From positions 31,108,229 to 31,172,228 of the forward strand of contig CALNVZ010003426.1 of assembly GCA_940671915.1 (NCBI GenBank): DNA of 64,000 nucleotides, read 5' to 3'. The notes under the pieces were generated by a model. The model did no database searches. It had not been told where the DNA came from and saw only the letters and a list, made by a program, of their open reading frames with translations. Shown here one piece after another: positions 1-13,200 of this stretch (the first letter of the stretch is position 1; every line of letters begins with the position of its first letter). The position numbers and the translations under genes are program-made. Origin of the DNA: Paracentrotus lividus (taxonomy: Eukaryota; Echinodermata; Echinoidea; Camarodonta; Echinidae).

Positions 1-397
1 AAGCATTCTGAACATGGGATTTAATTTAAATAATAATTCTTAAAAGTAAAAATAAAGCACACCAATACGACAAAAATTTTATTACATCAAATTTTTTTTC
101 ACAGACATGAAATAAAAACAAAGGAGGAAGACATATAAATATGAAACAGTCAAAGAAATACTGTCAGTTGGACCCTGTCACTAAAGTTCAAAGGTCCATC
201 TAAAACTAGGTCAAGATCAGAAGTTGCCGGACAGCAGAGTTGTTTTTTTAGAATGATCAATGCAATAGCGTGAACGTCTATGGGTTAAGAGAATGTGTTT
301 GTAACTACATCATGTATGTTGTTCAACACTTTCATCTTGTTTTACAAAGCGCCTCGGAATAGTTTAACTAGACAGATGGCGCTATACAAATGCGTTA

Positions 398-418
398 TTA
401 TTATTATTATTATTATTA
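398..418. repeat. (ATT)n microsatellite
   Basis: About seven uninterrupted ATT units. Confidence 0.9.
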
Positions 419-1165
419 CATGGTTGTGTATGACTAGTTGTCCTACATGTAGAACCAATTGGAACACAAGTACTAGTATGCATGAGTTTACTTGTACTTT
501 CTTACATTTCTAACAGTTCTCACTGTAGACAATTGACTGAGCTTTTTGCCTTTACTTGCTAGTATCAGCAATATTGCAAATTGTAATGGCTCTACAAATC
601 CTATCATCACTTGGCATACACATACCATGCATGAATGTACATTGTATTTGGTGGGAAAATTTGGCAAAACTACCAGCTGAGCCTGCTTGACTGGTCATGT
701 AAGAGAAGGATCACACCACAAATGCTTGATAATATTTGAACTTTGTGAAGTATGCCGAAATTATTGAGTAATGCCTGGCTTCATTGATTACCACATTATT
801 TCAGTTTTGAACTACAGACCTTTTGATAATGTACAATGTCGGGTTGCAATGTGCATACTAATACATGTATGGTTGTACTACAATAACGTGAGAAATGCTT
901 AAAGTACATGTACAATGTAGCTCAATCATCAAAGTAGTAGATATTAGAGGAAACATTTTGTCACATGTGAAAAGTCTATAGGAAAGGGAAGTTAGATACA
1001 AAAGCCAACAGATCAGACGAAATGATTTTGAGGATTTGGATGGTTGCAGATCATGATGTGTGTGTCACTGACTTCAATGATGTTCCTTACTTTATGAAAG
1101 ATGGAGTAAAACAATCATTGAAATAATATTTTTTTTAAATATGAAATTGTAGGCACAATTGTTTA

Positions 1166-2491
1166 CAGAACAAGTCCAAATAATGTCCCCTTAAAAGACA
1201 AATTCATCTTTGCTTATGAAGGAGTTTTGGTAAATATGAAAGCCTAATGTCAAACCTCAGAATTTCATTCAGAAAATTTGTAATATGCAAATATTTAATG
1301 CAAATTGGGCACTCAATTTTCATAATTGTAAAACAGAGCGTTACGTATGGACATATAAACATAGAAAACAAAACAAAATATGAGATTCAATCAGGGACAT
1401 GGACCCCTTATCATCAAAAAAATTTAGATAAAAAATTGTGAAATCTAATTAAATGCAATAGCTCGTGTCCAAGCATAAATGTCCCATAACGTAACAAATG
1501 GAGGACATTTTGTTAAGTTATATCCAGAATACAACCACTTGAATTGTTGCAACTCTGGAGTTCTAATTTATTTCAGTGGGACAGTATATACATTTTAAGT
1601 TTTGAAATTTAATTAACTTTTTAATTTATAGTTAATTAAAATATTTGTACGTATGGAAAATGTGTTACGTAGGGACATTTGTACACAATGTCATGGGGAA
1701 TTTTGTGGTACAAAGTGAATGAGATAAAAAAAAAAAATTAAGAGTGCTCCCAAAAGTGATTTATCACATTTTTCTGGAGTTATAAGAGTTGCTTTGCCAT
1801 GATACTTGATCCATGAAAAAAATTAACCAAAAAATTTGGCAATAATGAGAAAATAATGAAAATAAAAAACAATAGAATACATAAGAAATTCACAAACAAT
1901 GAAAACATAAGAAATAAAAGTGGGAATTGTCAATTTCTTTAAAAATCCTATGAATATGTTCCATACATCATTTAAAAGAAAAAAATCTTTGCTATTTCCA
2001 TATTTGAAAAAAAAATTGATTTAAAAATATGGATCAAATGTGTGCATTCCTATGGGACAAAATTTGTCCCACGTAACTGTCCCATACGTAACACTCTCGT
2101 CCCTCCGATTTTAACAAAGGCTTACAAAAAAGTGACATCATTATGACTCCAAACTTTACAGAAGTAACAGAGGTTGACCTTTCATCACACCAAAACGAAC
2201 TCAATACATCAGTGGAAATACTTTCAAGAAGTTTTGGATTGAAAAATTTTCTTTAAAAACTTGAATTCCTCTGGTCCCATAACGTAACGCACTACATTTC
2301 ATGCTATTGCATCAAAGGTCAAAGGTCATATGTCTTCATCTCCTCATCAGTGTATTACTCTCTTTGCATACTATCATGAGGATGAGAAAAAATAGTACCC
2401 TTAACCTTCAAAAAGATTTTATAGAGGGTAAAAGGCTCTGAAATGTCCCATACGTACAGTGTAACATGCGGATTATCTTGGACTTGCCCTG
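1166..2491. mobile_element. TA-flanked element with GTCCCATAACGTAAC motifs
   Basis: A 1326-base segment whose ends are inverted repeats (left CAGAACAAGTCCAA; right end reverse-complements to CAGGGCAAGTCCAA), each flanked by TA, the Tc1/mariner target duplication. Inside, the word GTCCCATA(A)CGTAAC or its complement recurs at about 1340, 1482, 1663, 2079, 2275 and 2446. There is no transposase frame, so it is non-autonomous. Boundaries are read by eye. Confidence 0.65.
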
Positions 2492-5400
2492 TACATGACC
2501 ATTGAGGACAAGAACTGAGTCCTTATAAAAAACAAGTGGGTTATTAAGATGTAAACATTGTGATGTTGTTGAATGATTGTACTTTTTGACTTAAAAATTG
2601 ATGGCCCTGTACACTACAGTGTGTATGTTTTTGTTTTTGTTTGTTGTTGTTTTTTTTACCTGAATATATTTAAAATGTGCATGATACTGCCAAACTGTTA
2701 CATTTTCACACTAAAATACATCTTCAAATTGTACTGAAATATATTGCTCTGAAAATATTTGTTCTTTCGAGTGTAATACCAATCACTCAAGTTCATGTAC
2801 TGAAGTACTCTAACCCATGATTCATTCCCCTGAGGATTGGTATGCTGTTAAAAGTGAACATTAGAGCACTTCAGATAAATGCAGTGGGAACCTCTTTGTG
2901 TTATTATGGGTCAAACAAAGCACTTGAATGATTCATCACTGTACAAACAAGCTCTCTCAATGTCTGAACTTGACACAAACAATAAGAGAATGGAGTACAT
3001 TGTAGGTTCAGGGAAACCCCCATCTGAGTGGGAGACAAAGAATCCATCATTACCGCCCTGGTTCTCCACACCGCACCCCCCCCCCTCCCCTTCATGTCTC
3101 TTTCTCTCTCTTTATCTTGATATGAAGTATCGATGCACATTCTATAGTTATATTGTCATCAATTTATTGATTTTTGTAGCAGACAAGTGTGTTTCTTGGT
3201 GTGATTTACGATCTACTGGTATCCAATGGTATTGAATTGCATTCAATATTAAAATCATTGATTTCCCACATTTTCAAAATGAGCAAGACAGTACTGTAGG
3301 TCCACATCTACATGAAGGCCAACCTGTTAATTGAAAAAAAAAAGGAAAAGGGAATTAGAAAAACAAAAATATCAATATTAAAGAACGATACAACTTGATA
3401 GATGTATTTTGCATATATTGCAAAAGTATTCATAGTATGTTCTAGAACATATTGATCCACCTGTAATTCCTTTTTTCACAATTTTTTTCATTCATGCAAG
3501 AAATTATTCAATCATACCGAATCAATGTACAAAGTTCATGTGCTCTTTATTCAAAACACGATATTGGACAGATGGTCAATTTGTACACAAAATCTGGAGC
3601 GACACGCATCTTTGAGCAAAAAAAATTAGCTGCGCCATATTGCTTCTGTGAGGTGTTTACATGAAACCCTGTGAACAGTGCTTGGCCAATGCGCTCCACA
3701 TGGAGGCCATCAAATCAAGCTAATAAAACTCAACTCTTTTAAAATCACACCAAGTTCTGTTTACAATCAAACAAATTTCTGCCAGACTTCTATTGTGCCT
3801 GTGACAGTTGAGTGAGCTACGCAGTGCTCTACTGTGTTTCTCAACAAACTCTGTCTTTGAGTACTCAAATGAGATTAGGACAGATTATCCATCTTAAATC
3901 TGTGTGTGATGTTGGATTATAATTTAAATTTTAGAGATCTGCAAACTCACAATACAAACTGTATGAGTGAGCATCAGAGATAGCAAGTTCAGAAAGTACA
4001 CTCAATTGTTGTATCTGTTCAACATTCTAGGCTAAGTATAAAGAAAATGTAGAACATTGCAAGTTAGAATTCAACTGCATTCATGCATGAAGCTATGTAC
4101 TAATTAGCTCCATGATTCATGTACAATGTACTAGTAAGTCATTTAAGTGATTAGAGCAAATTAACCACCTTAATCCTTAAAGTGATCAAAGGGATTTAGG
4201 TTTCATTGTTTCTTTACTACTCAAGGCCTACAGTACATGTACTGTGTACATTATACATGGAAGCATGTACACATAATTTTGAGATGCAATTTTTAAATTA
4301 AAGTTCAGACATAACTTCATAATCCTACAGAAGTTACAATCTACACATTGATTGGCTTTGTTTGATTAGGCACCTTGAAAATGTGCAATGTTTTTGTTTT
4401 GTCTTTGTTATTGTTTTGTTTTTGTTTTTCTTTTCTTTGCTTTACATATAAAATGCACTTCGTTTTTGTGCTCAAACCCAGACCCTGATCTTCAAAATAA
4501 CATGTTGTATGTACATACATGTACATTGTAGGCTAAGCCTAAAATATAGCGCTTGGGTTGAACTTTACAATGTACATGTACATGGTCCTTGTCTTTGAAA
4601 TTGTGAGTCATAACCTAGCAGCAGGTAAGACCATACATATACATGTCAGTTTAGATGACAGAGATACATGTACCTTGGTCCTTGATCATAGTGAATCTTC
4701 GTTAAATAAGAAAGATTGATGAGTTTGATGACATCCTTTTATGTGAAGACATCTTGTACAGTGGTCAGTGAGTTTCCTGCCCAGAACTTCACATGGCACT
4801 ACTACCAACTGTCTACGTAATGACATCATGTATCGTAGGCTTCTTTAGAAGACCAGTAGTGAGATGATTAAGATGCCTTGACTCTTTGTCATAAGGATAA
4901 GAATAGATGTTAATTTAAAGAGAGATTGATGAGGTCCTTTAAGATGGAGACAGTTTCACTGGTAGTAAATTATAGGCTGGATGATTCTTCCCGTAGAGAT
5001 GTACATGTAGATGTGCACTTTAATTAGCAAGACAGTCTGGATTTAAACAAAGTACAGTGGCGATAATTCTTTACTAAAAAATTACATTTGTACGACATCT
5101 GATTGCTTTATTTGATAATAATTAAGATATTGGCTATCCTCATTTTCAAGTTCAATATCAGAACAGGGTCAAAATAAGGACAATTTTTGCTGACTAATGC
5201 ATGAAATGATATCATTCAACCCATGATCAGTTTAATAGAGATTGATTTATTTCTAAAGATTGTTGGATAGACTTACATGTACATGTAGAGTGACTCAGTC
5301 ATTATCAAATTTGTCTTATTCCAAACCCATCCCACATTCATCTTGTCAGACCAAATGATGTCAATAAAAGGACATCAACCTTCTTTAAAAGTATGTTTTT

Positions 5401-5604
5401 GTCTCTTTGTGGTACATCTTGTGTATTTGATGCTAATAGAAGTGTGGATATTGAACTTGGTAGTAATTGTGTTTGAAACCACTAGCTATTTTTTCTTGTG
5501 ATGACTAAGGTTTCATATTTTTGCATGCATTGTTGGTTGTGGATTAAATGTAGAATGTGGTTGCACCCTGCCACATGATTTTACGCAGTAATATAATTTA
5601 CTAG

Positions 5605-6498
5605 TTTAAAGCTGGTGTATAGTTTCAGGAGGCAGAAAAAATTATTTTGATTCACATTAAGATAAATTATGATAGATTGAATCCTATAACCAGGCCTCTA
5701 CAAAAATTTTATTTTTCGCTTGCCCTATCGGGCAAGTGAAATTTGATTTTGCTTGCCCACAAGAAGAAAACACTTGCCCGGATTTTCTTTTCATTTTCTT
5801 TGTTTAGACCTTAATCATGATTCTATTCTTGCTCAACTACCATCTGAGACCTAATAAGAGTCCATAAACGACAAGCGTATACATGTAGGAAGATTGCATA
5901 CAAGAATATTTAGCAATTTCTTTTTGTGTGATATTTTGTGTGATTCATATTCTCAAACACATATTTTATTGTGTTTTTTAGGTGAAATGTCGCACATACA
6001 AATAATAATATCTTTCTCTCAAATCATGGCTTGCCCGATCGGGCAAGTGAATTTGATCTTTACTTGCCCACCAGTGGTTTTCACTTGCCCCGGGCAAGCG
6101 GGCAAGTGGGTTTGTAGCGCAATTATAGTACTTGAAATCTCGTTTTAGTGTCTTTATTTCATAATATAAGGATAAAAAAAGATAAGTCGGGGACCCGTCA
6201 CAGGTTAGCGCTCACGTGGAAAACCAATGGGGATTCTCTTGTGTGGGTGTTACACACAGATCGTTCGCACTAATTCACGCCGTAACCTCTGGCGTGCGAA
6301 TTTGTCAGCAGAGGTCTAAACGGCAGTTGGATTGTGCTATATTCGAACTTTATAAATGAAATTCATCAGAAATATTGAAAGGAATGTCACAAGATCTCTC
6401 ACACATATCTTTTAGTGCAATGTGGACAACATGTAACTACATTTGATCGGTTTTGTGCCAATTCCTTTTTTGCTACCAAAACTATACACCAGGTTTAA
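5605..6498. mobile_element. Inverted-repeat element with TTGCCCG palindromes, TTAA ends
   Basis: The ends are TTTAAAGCTGGTGTATAGTTT-like on the left and its near complement (AAACTATACACCAGGTTTAAA) on the right; a TTAA lies at each junction, as in piggyBac-type insertions. The interior holds two copies of a block of GGGCAAGT / CTTGCCC words (5726-5780 and 6028-6107), including the perfect 18-base palindrome CTTGCCCGATCGGGCAAG. There is no transposase. It ends about 230 bases upstream of the first visible exon. Confidence 0.6.
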
Positions 6499-6730
6499 AA
6501 ACAAATTTATGTATTATGTATTTATCAGTTTATAGCATAAGGTATAAAGAAAGAAGACATTTTGTGCCCTAAATACCCGTAAATTGTACACATTTGAAGT
6601 GTCTGTTGACAAACTTTAAATAGTATTTTTATGATAATAATCCTGTTGTGAAAATCGTTTCATCACCTCAGTTTATTGATTATTTAATGAATGAACTGTC
6701 TCTTTTCTTCCCCTTTCATTTTTCTTGTAG

Positions 6731-6811
6731 TTTCCGCAGAGTTCTTGGTCCCAACTGTCAGGACTCGTCTGGCTACACACCCCTCCATCATGCTGTACTT
6801 AATGGACACAG
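6731..6811 (+). CDS. ANKS1A: ANKS1-like exon: first half of ankyrin repeat 1
   Basis: Internal coding exon. After one base that completes a split codon it reads through DSSGYTPLHHAVLNGH, the classic ankyrin helix-turn-helix core (GxTPLHxAxxxGH). The vertebrate ANKS1A counterpart reads CVDSTGYTPLHHAALNGH, so the family match is close. The acceptor is TTTTTCTTGTAG at 6730 and the donor is AG|GTAATA at 6811/6812, leaving two bases of an Arg codon that the next exon completes. A second in-frame acceptor (CCGCAG, 6739) lies nine bases downstream, so the true start could be 6740. ANKS1 proteins are cytoplasmic adaptors that act downstream of receptor tyrosine kinases such as EGFR and Eph receptors. 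The exon with the start codon is not in the window. Confidence 0.85.
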
Positions 6812-9503
6812 GTAATAACAATTATAATCATATATCTTTTTGAGTTTCTGAGAGTGTACCTCACCATAGAATTTAAAGAACAAATATTTTAATTATATTG
6901 TACATACATGTCCATGTATGGATCCATTTACACAGTCTAAATGCCAGAGCCCTTATAATAAGCGATAATGAGAAGATTTATCGAGCGGGCCCTCTAGCGT
7001 TCACCTGACGTAAACGCGAGTTAAAATTAGCCGGATCTTCAGTGAGAATTGTAGGGGTGCAGTTTCAGCTCTGTATTGGTCGATAACTTCAGTTATCATG
7101 GCATCTTCCAGTGGTAAGTTATTCTTCAGAATTTTCTCGACAGTTTGATACATAATTTATCATATTTAGACAATTTTAAAGGACCGCATTCACCGCTCTG
7201 ATTGGCATTTATTTTGGTCATATTTTAACTACGATTTTGAGCTGTAAATTTCACTTTTGGCTCCTGACTCTGGTACATAACCGAATTCTTTGGCTTGATA
7301 TTTGTCCGAGAGAGGAAAAGTCGCTGATCACAATATGTTAAAACCAAACTGACGCAATATCATCTTCTATTTTTATTTTATAGTATCTAAGACCTCAAAA
7401 ATTGAAAAAATCCTCATTTTGACCGGAAGTCAGCGATCTGCCCATTACATATGGCGCGTAATTCTACGAATTCTGTGGGATTTCGGCCAGTTCACGGCGT
7501 CTGGTGGAGAATCTCTATCGGTCCCACTAGTGGAAATATTTGTCATGTTTAATACGGAAATGTTTTCGGAGTAGCATTCCTCTGAAAATACTAGGGAAGG
7601 CCTAGTTTTAATTACATCTTGTCTTTGTCAGTGTCATTCATGTCATCTTCAGATTGTACTCGTAAAGTTACAAGCATGTTGATTTGAGAAACAAGTGACT
7701 AACTTAGTTGTAAAAAAGCTGTTCAGTTTTACAGATCCTACAATTTTTGTATTTTTTGTTAACGTCACATAAATTGTAAATGTTGTGATTGATCATTTTT
7801 ATAATTATATTATTTTCGTTCACCAATGCATGTTTCAAATTTCATGGATATTCAATTAAGCGTAAGGCTCAAGAAATTCTCCAAATGAAATGGGGATGAA
7901 ATTATTGTCTAGACTATGACCTATTTTATTTCATTTATTTTTTTTAATTATTATTTTTTTTTATTTTAATAAAACGTAAAATCGATTTATTTTACCCAGG
8001 CATTAACATGTGTAATTGTTTTGTATATTGGTATTACAGATCTTTATGATGATGATGCTTGCTACCTTTGACCAGTACCTAACCTCGGCTGTGAGATTCT
8101 TGAGTGATTCCTTTTCTGACTTCAGTGCAGTCAACAGTCCCAGTCAGAACGCGTAACGAAGACCAGAAAAAGAAGCTAAAATATACTATTTTTTTTTCAA
8201 TACCTAGTTTAACAATTAAAAACACTGAGAAAAGGATAAAGTATACTCCTTTTTTTTTAACCTGCAAATAAAAAAATTGAGAAAAAAAAATTACACAAAA
8301 AAAAAACCATGGTTACATCCCAGTGAATAAATAGGTCTAAATTAATTACTAAAAATCAGCCTTACTGTTTGTTTTGACAGTTGATTTTTATTTTTGTTCA
8401 TTTCGACGTCAGATGAGAAGCAATAATTGTACCTTTCTGATACGTCAGCTTTTTGAAATTCAACTATGTTTTAGCCAGGTCTGTTGACTCATAATTAATC
8501 GAGAGTTGATCTGATCTGCCATAATGAATTTGAAAATACACAATTAAGCCATGCGTTTTAATTCGGGCCCCTGTTGTGTGACACACCAAAATTTGTACTA
8601 ATCATGCAATCATTTCCATGAAAGTGGCAGTACTTTTAAAAGATTTATATTAACCCCACAAAAGTATATATTTTCTGGCAAGCAACTGACATGTCTGAGG
8701 AGAGTCAGAAATGCCTTGAACAATTAACATAGGTGGCGCCCTTTGAAAGTTATTATGCAATCTAAAGCCTGAAAAATTCATGAAAAAAGATGGCTTCGAA
8801 AAAATTTGGAAAAAAAATTGCTTTACCCTACAAATTATTTACTGCAGGATGAACTCGTCACATTTAGACCTTTCCAAACATGTATAACTTTCCTATTATA
8901 CCCTGGGAGAGTTACCAGCTTTGTGCTCCAGGCTGGAAAAGACGACTTTTGAAAATTTCAATTTTTAAGAAAATTGTTACCTTGTTGCGCGTTCTAAGTA
9001 TGTAACTTCACTGTTTAAATACAAGAATGTAATGAAGGATCCTATATTGAATCTGGTAAGGCAGATAGAAAATAGGCCACACAGTAGTACAGACATTGGG
9101 TGAAAGTCCTTTGTCTGGGTAAACATTATTAACCGTAATTCCTATATAAAGCCCTTTAGCTGGAAAGAAATTACGTCATTCAATAAGTTAACATTCACAG
9201 TGTACAACACTAAAACCTGTTATAAATTGCTTTTATACTTCAAAAAACAAGGGCTAAAAACATGTTGCAAGTGTTTCAGTGGAGGTGAATGCCCATTTGC
9301 AATAAAAAAAAAAATCCATCTGAACGATGATTTAAACTCTGTTTACACACATGTACCATATTTGCTGCGCCGCTCCTCCTGCGCGGGCTCCTCCTCCCAC
9401 CCCTGCCTCTCGTTAATTAACCAGTTAGATTACACAGACAATTGATAAAATTTAAACATTTTAAAAAAACATGTATATTGTTGCCCTACATGAGGCGTAA
9501 GTT

Positions 9504-10287
9504 TAACCCTAATCAGACTGAGGGGGGGCCATCATGGCCCCCCCTCGACGATTTTCGCGACCGAGCTCCGCCGCACGAAATTTTCTGATGCGCCGCTTGC
9601 TGATTTTACTTTACCTAGTCTCAGCGCTCTTTTAAACCATTTTTCGCAAAAATCGCGTACCGCGACACGCTGCACGATTTTCAAAAAATATCCGTCAGAC
9701 CTAAATGGCCTCAAAAACTGATTTTGGTACAAAGTCAATGGCAAATTGATGTTTTCTCACGCTAATTCATAAAGATATGATTTTCACTTTCACTGCTGAA
9801 ACAATTTATTTAGCATATTATGCTTTAAAAATGTTCTCTTAAATGATTTTGCACGTAAAAAAAAGAAGAAAAACAAAGTTTGAAAAAACAAGGAAATACA
9901 AAGAAATTCATAAACAATAAAATACATAAAGGAACATACTATAAATAATCCCAAAACGAGCAATTTTTTTCTAGTACAATTAGTAAGAATGTCTTAAGGA
10001 AAGAATAATACACAAAATTAGCGATTCTAGGAGCTTTATTTTTTCCAATTGAGCAAGAAAGTATGATTTCATGCATATAAATTAGCATAATTAATTCATA
10101 TAAAAAAATCATAATTATTTTGGAAAATTAACAGCGCAGTCTTGTAGATACATGGTCACTACATCATGCCAATTTTCGGCATCAGCTCGCTGACGGCGAT
10201 CGGCAAGCGAAAATCTTAGGGGGCCATCATTGGCCCCCCCCCAGTCTTTGGACAGCTACCCAAAACACCCCAGGTTGATTAGGGTTA
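9504..10287. mobile_element. 0.78 kb MITE, copy 1
   Basis: Terminal inverted repeats TAACCCTAATCA; just inside each end lies a G-run/C-run hairpin around GGGGGGCCATCATGGCCCCC. The interior is AT-rich with no frame. The second copy, at 42133-42826, shares both ends and much of the interior (for example GCTGCACGATTTTCAAAAA and ATATCCGTCAGACC), which defines a family. Confidence 0.75.
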
Positions 10288-13200
10288 GACCAAATTCAGC
10301 TATATAGTGTATAGTTTTTAAGTAGTCAAAAACAAATCGTATTGAGGATGCGATGTCACAACTCCACCTTTTTAGGCCCCACTCAAAACGCTAGTATGGC
10401 CCATAAGTGAATGTAAGAAAAGAAAAACATGTACTCCCTCCTGAAAAGGACATGTGACATCGACGTGCAGGTTGTATTACATGATATAAACATTTTTGCA
10501 AACTCAGATATTGAAGTCTGACTAATTCTTTTCATAAATGTTCTACAGTTTACAGTTGCCGGATCCGGGTGCTACATGGACGAGGGCCAATTGAGCGCAG
10601 GTCCAAGTTCTGAGTCTGAGTATTGTCCAACAGACGGATGACCAATGAGGCGAGGGCTCACGAGTCCGATGTTTCCCACAGCACGATGGCCCACCGAGGC
10701 ACAGGGTACAACGAGTTATTTTTCTCCATGTTATTTTCAAATATGAATGTCGGTACTCCGTTAAAAAAAAATACTCGGCCTCATGGGCAAGAATCGAGCT
10801 CGGACCCCTCGCTCTCGTGGCGCTGGGCCTTGTGGAAGATCCCGTGTGCATCCACCCATCTCATGTTTTGGAACTGTTCATTTTGTCAATTTTTTACGTG
10901 GCGACGCCCCACTTTTGTCATAATGCTGGATCCGCCACTTATCTTGATCTTTATGAACTACTTTAATTTTGTAAAATGGTGAGAACGGTTTGGAGTGGCA
11001 TTTAGGTGTACCATGTCGAGACTTTGGGAAGTGGTGAGGAGATGGTGATTTCTGGGAATGGTGCTTAGAAAGAGGACGGAAATGATGTCAACATGTTAGG
11101 AAGAGACGAAATGAATCAACAGAAAAAGATCTCGCTATGAACGAGTGATCAGAAGTGATGCTAGAAATAGGAGTGATCATTGGAAAAAACAAAGTATGAG
11201 AATAGAACAAACAAAAGTTGAATGAAAGATGGTATGGTTTTGTGTGATATTTTTCTCTTTTGTGGCGAAATACGACATTTGCTCCCAGCGACAATGTTCA
11301 TTCAATTTCGTAAACTAAATTAAGCCCTGAAATAAATGCCATACACCTGACATTAAACTTTGTGAGAAATTATTGGAGAACCCGGAGCAAACGTCGCATC
11401 ATTTTGGTATGGAGAGCAGGTAGTTTTAGAGTGGAGATGGGGGAGGAATGGGGACTGTGAATGATAATGATCACAATGTCTAATAATGTTTCCAAATACA
11501 GTCCACCATGCTTAATTTTGCACTCTGTGGGGACAAGAACTAGCTTTGATTGATGAAGGGTTACAAAAAAATAGAAAGTAAAGAGAAGATTCCTTGAAAA
11601 GCCAGTTTAATTTTAAGGTTGACTGTTCTTTACCTAAGATTCTTGAGGGTCCACGAGTCCGAGGATTTTTCCCCTGAGGCCAAGTATCTACGAGGCCGAG
11701 GATTTTTTCCATATATATATATTTTTTTTTTTATCAGCAGAAAATTATAATGCAAGAAAGTATAATGAGAAAAATCAGTATTGTTGACCCTCGGTCTCAT
11801 GGGGGAAACTTTGGCTTCCTGAACAATCAATTTCGTGGACATCCCCCATTCTTGTGCCCTTATTCAGTTTGATGTAATAATTGGTTTGGTACCGTTTGTG
11901 AAGTTAAATTTAACAATTAAAAAAATAAATAAACAACTAAATGCAGAAGGAATAACTTGAACATAGTAAAACCTCATTTTTCTCTTTCTAATACATGCAC
12001 AGAATAAGTATTATTAGGCAACGATTTCACTTTGTCAGCAGTATGTACAATACGCAAAAATGACCTATATTGTCGATTTTAGCCTTTCAGCCCCCCCCCC
12101 CACCCAACTAAGCCCCTCCACTTTCAAAAACGTTCCGGTGGCCCCAATGATCTAAAATATTCAGGAGAACTGATTCACATCACTTAGAAAAGGTAGCTAA
12201 TCAAAAACATTTTCCAATTTCGACTTTCCAGGGTTTATTAAGTACATGTAGATCTATATCTAGTTATTAAACTCGTTGTGGTCAGTATGATGACTTCCAC
12301 TGACATAGTATGACTATGAGCGAGTGATGTTGCAATATCCAGATCCGCGTGATTAGAACACCAAACGTACACTTGGACTAGGATTGAAGTTCATATCGAA
12401 AAAGGAAATAATAATATATTACGTCTTGCAGCGAAATATGTTTGATATAACTAGCATTAGATGGGTTATAATTCACGAAACGTCGTTGATTTGTGGAAAG
12501 GTAGAGTTGGAAAAATAGTGTAATTCTCCGTGACAAAACCAATCTACGCACAATACACTGGATAACTCGAGCAACATCACGTCATCACCATGTGACTACG
12601 ATCATCAGCTGACGCTGTTGACCAATCAGAGCGTTTATTCTCGCACCGCAGATGAGCGTTGTTTCGGATCGGTCACGATGAAAGTTGGTGTGAGTTTTAG
12701 TGGCTCCTGACTCTGGTACATGATTAATAACATGATTTTGATATTTTGTTTGTATGAGTAATATCTATGCTTTCCAAAAATATCAATTATCTGGTTGACG
12801 CAAGTATTTTTCACTGTGAAAATCATCCTTGTTTCCGATTGCTTTTGTTTTTTTCCGTTATGCAATGTATAGGCTTGATATCATTCCCGATCACTATAAA
12901 CTGCATTTTTTTATTGAATAGATCAAAGTACAATGTCTTATGATGAAATAGAGACCTTGTTTGTGAAAATTGAACAATTCATAGGGTGTAAAATATTGAT
13001 CTGCGCGACCGTCTCAAAACACGCATTTTCTGCGATGACCGATTTTCATGAATCACGTTTCTCGATAAAAGGAGGCTCCGTTCGGAATCGCCGGGCGAGC
13101 TGACTGTACAAGCACTTGTTTATATTGTATATTTTGAGCCAAAGGATGTTAAAAATCAAACCATAGCAGTTTAAATACCTGGCTCTCAACGTTACTCTGG

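Larger units (their letters stand above)
1..6730 (+). other. Upstream intron or 5' region, repeat-bearing
   Basis: No coding exon is supported. The stretch is AT-rich with an (ATT)n run at 398-418, many TACATGTA words, a TA-flanked element at 1166-2491 and most of the 5605-6498 element. A 118-codon open frame at 2879-3235 resembles nothing known and contains a proline run created by a C-tract. The first ANKS1 exon (start codon) is presumably further left, which would make this an intron. Confidence 0.5.

Noticed and set aside
2879-3235. 118-codon open frame on the + strand
   Set aside because: No recognisable domain, no splice or promoter context, and its proline run comes from a C-tract; an overlapping - strand frame is just as open.
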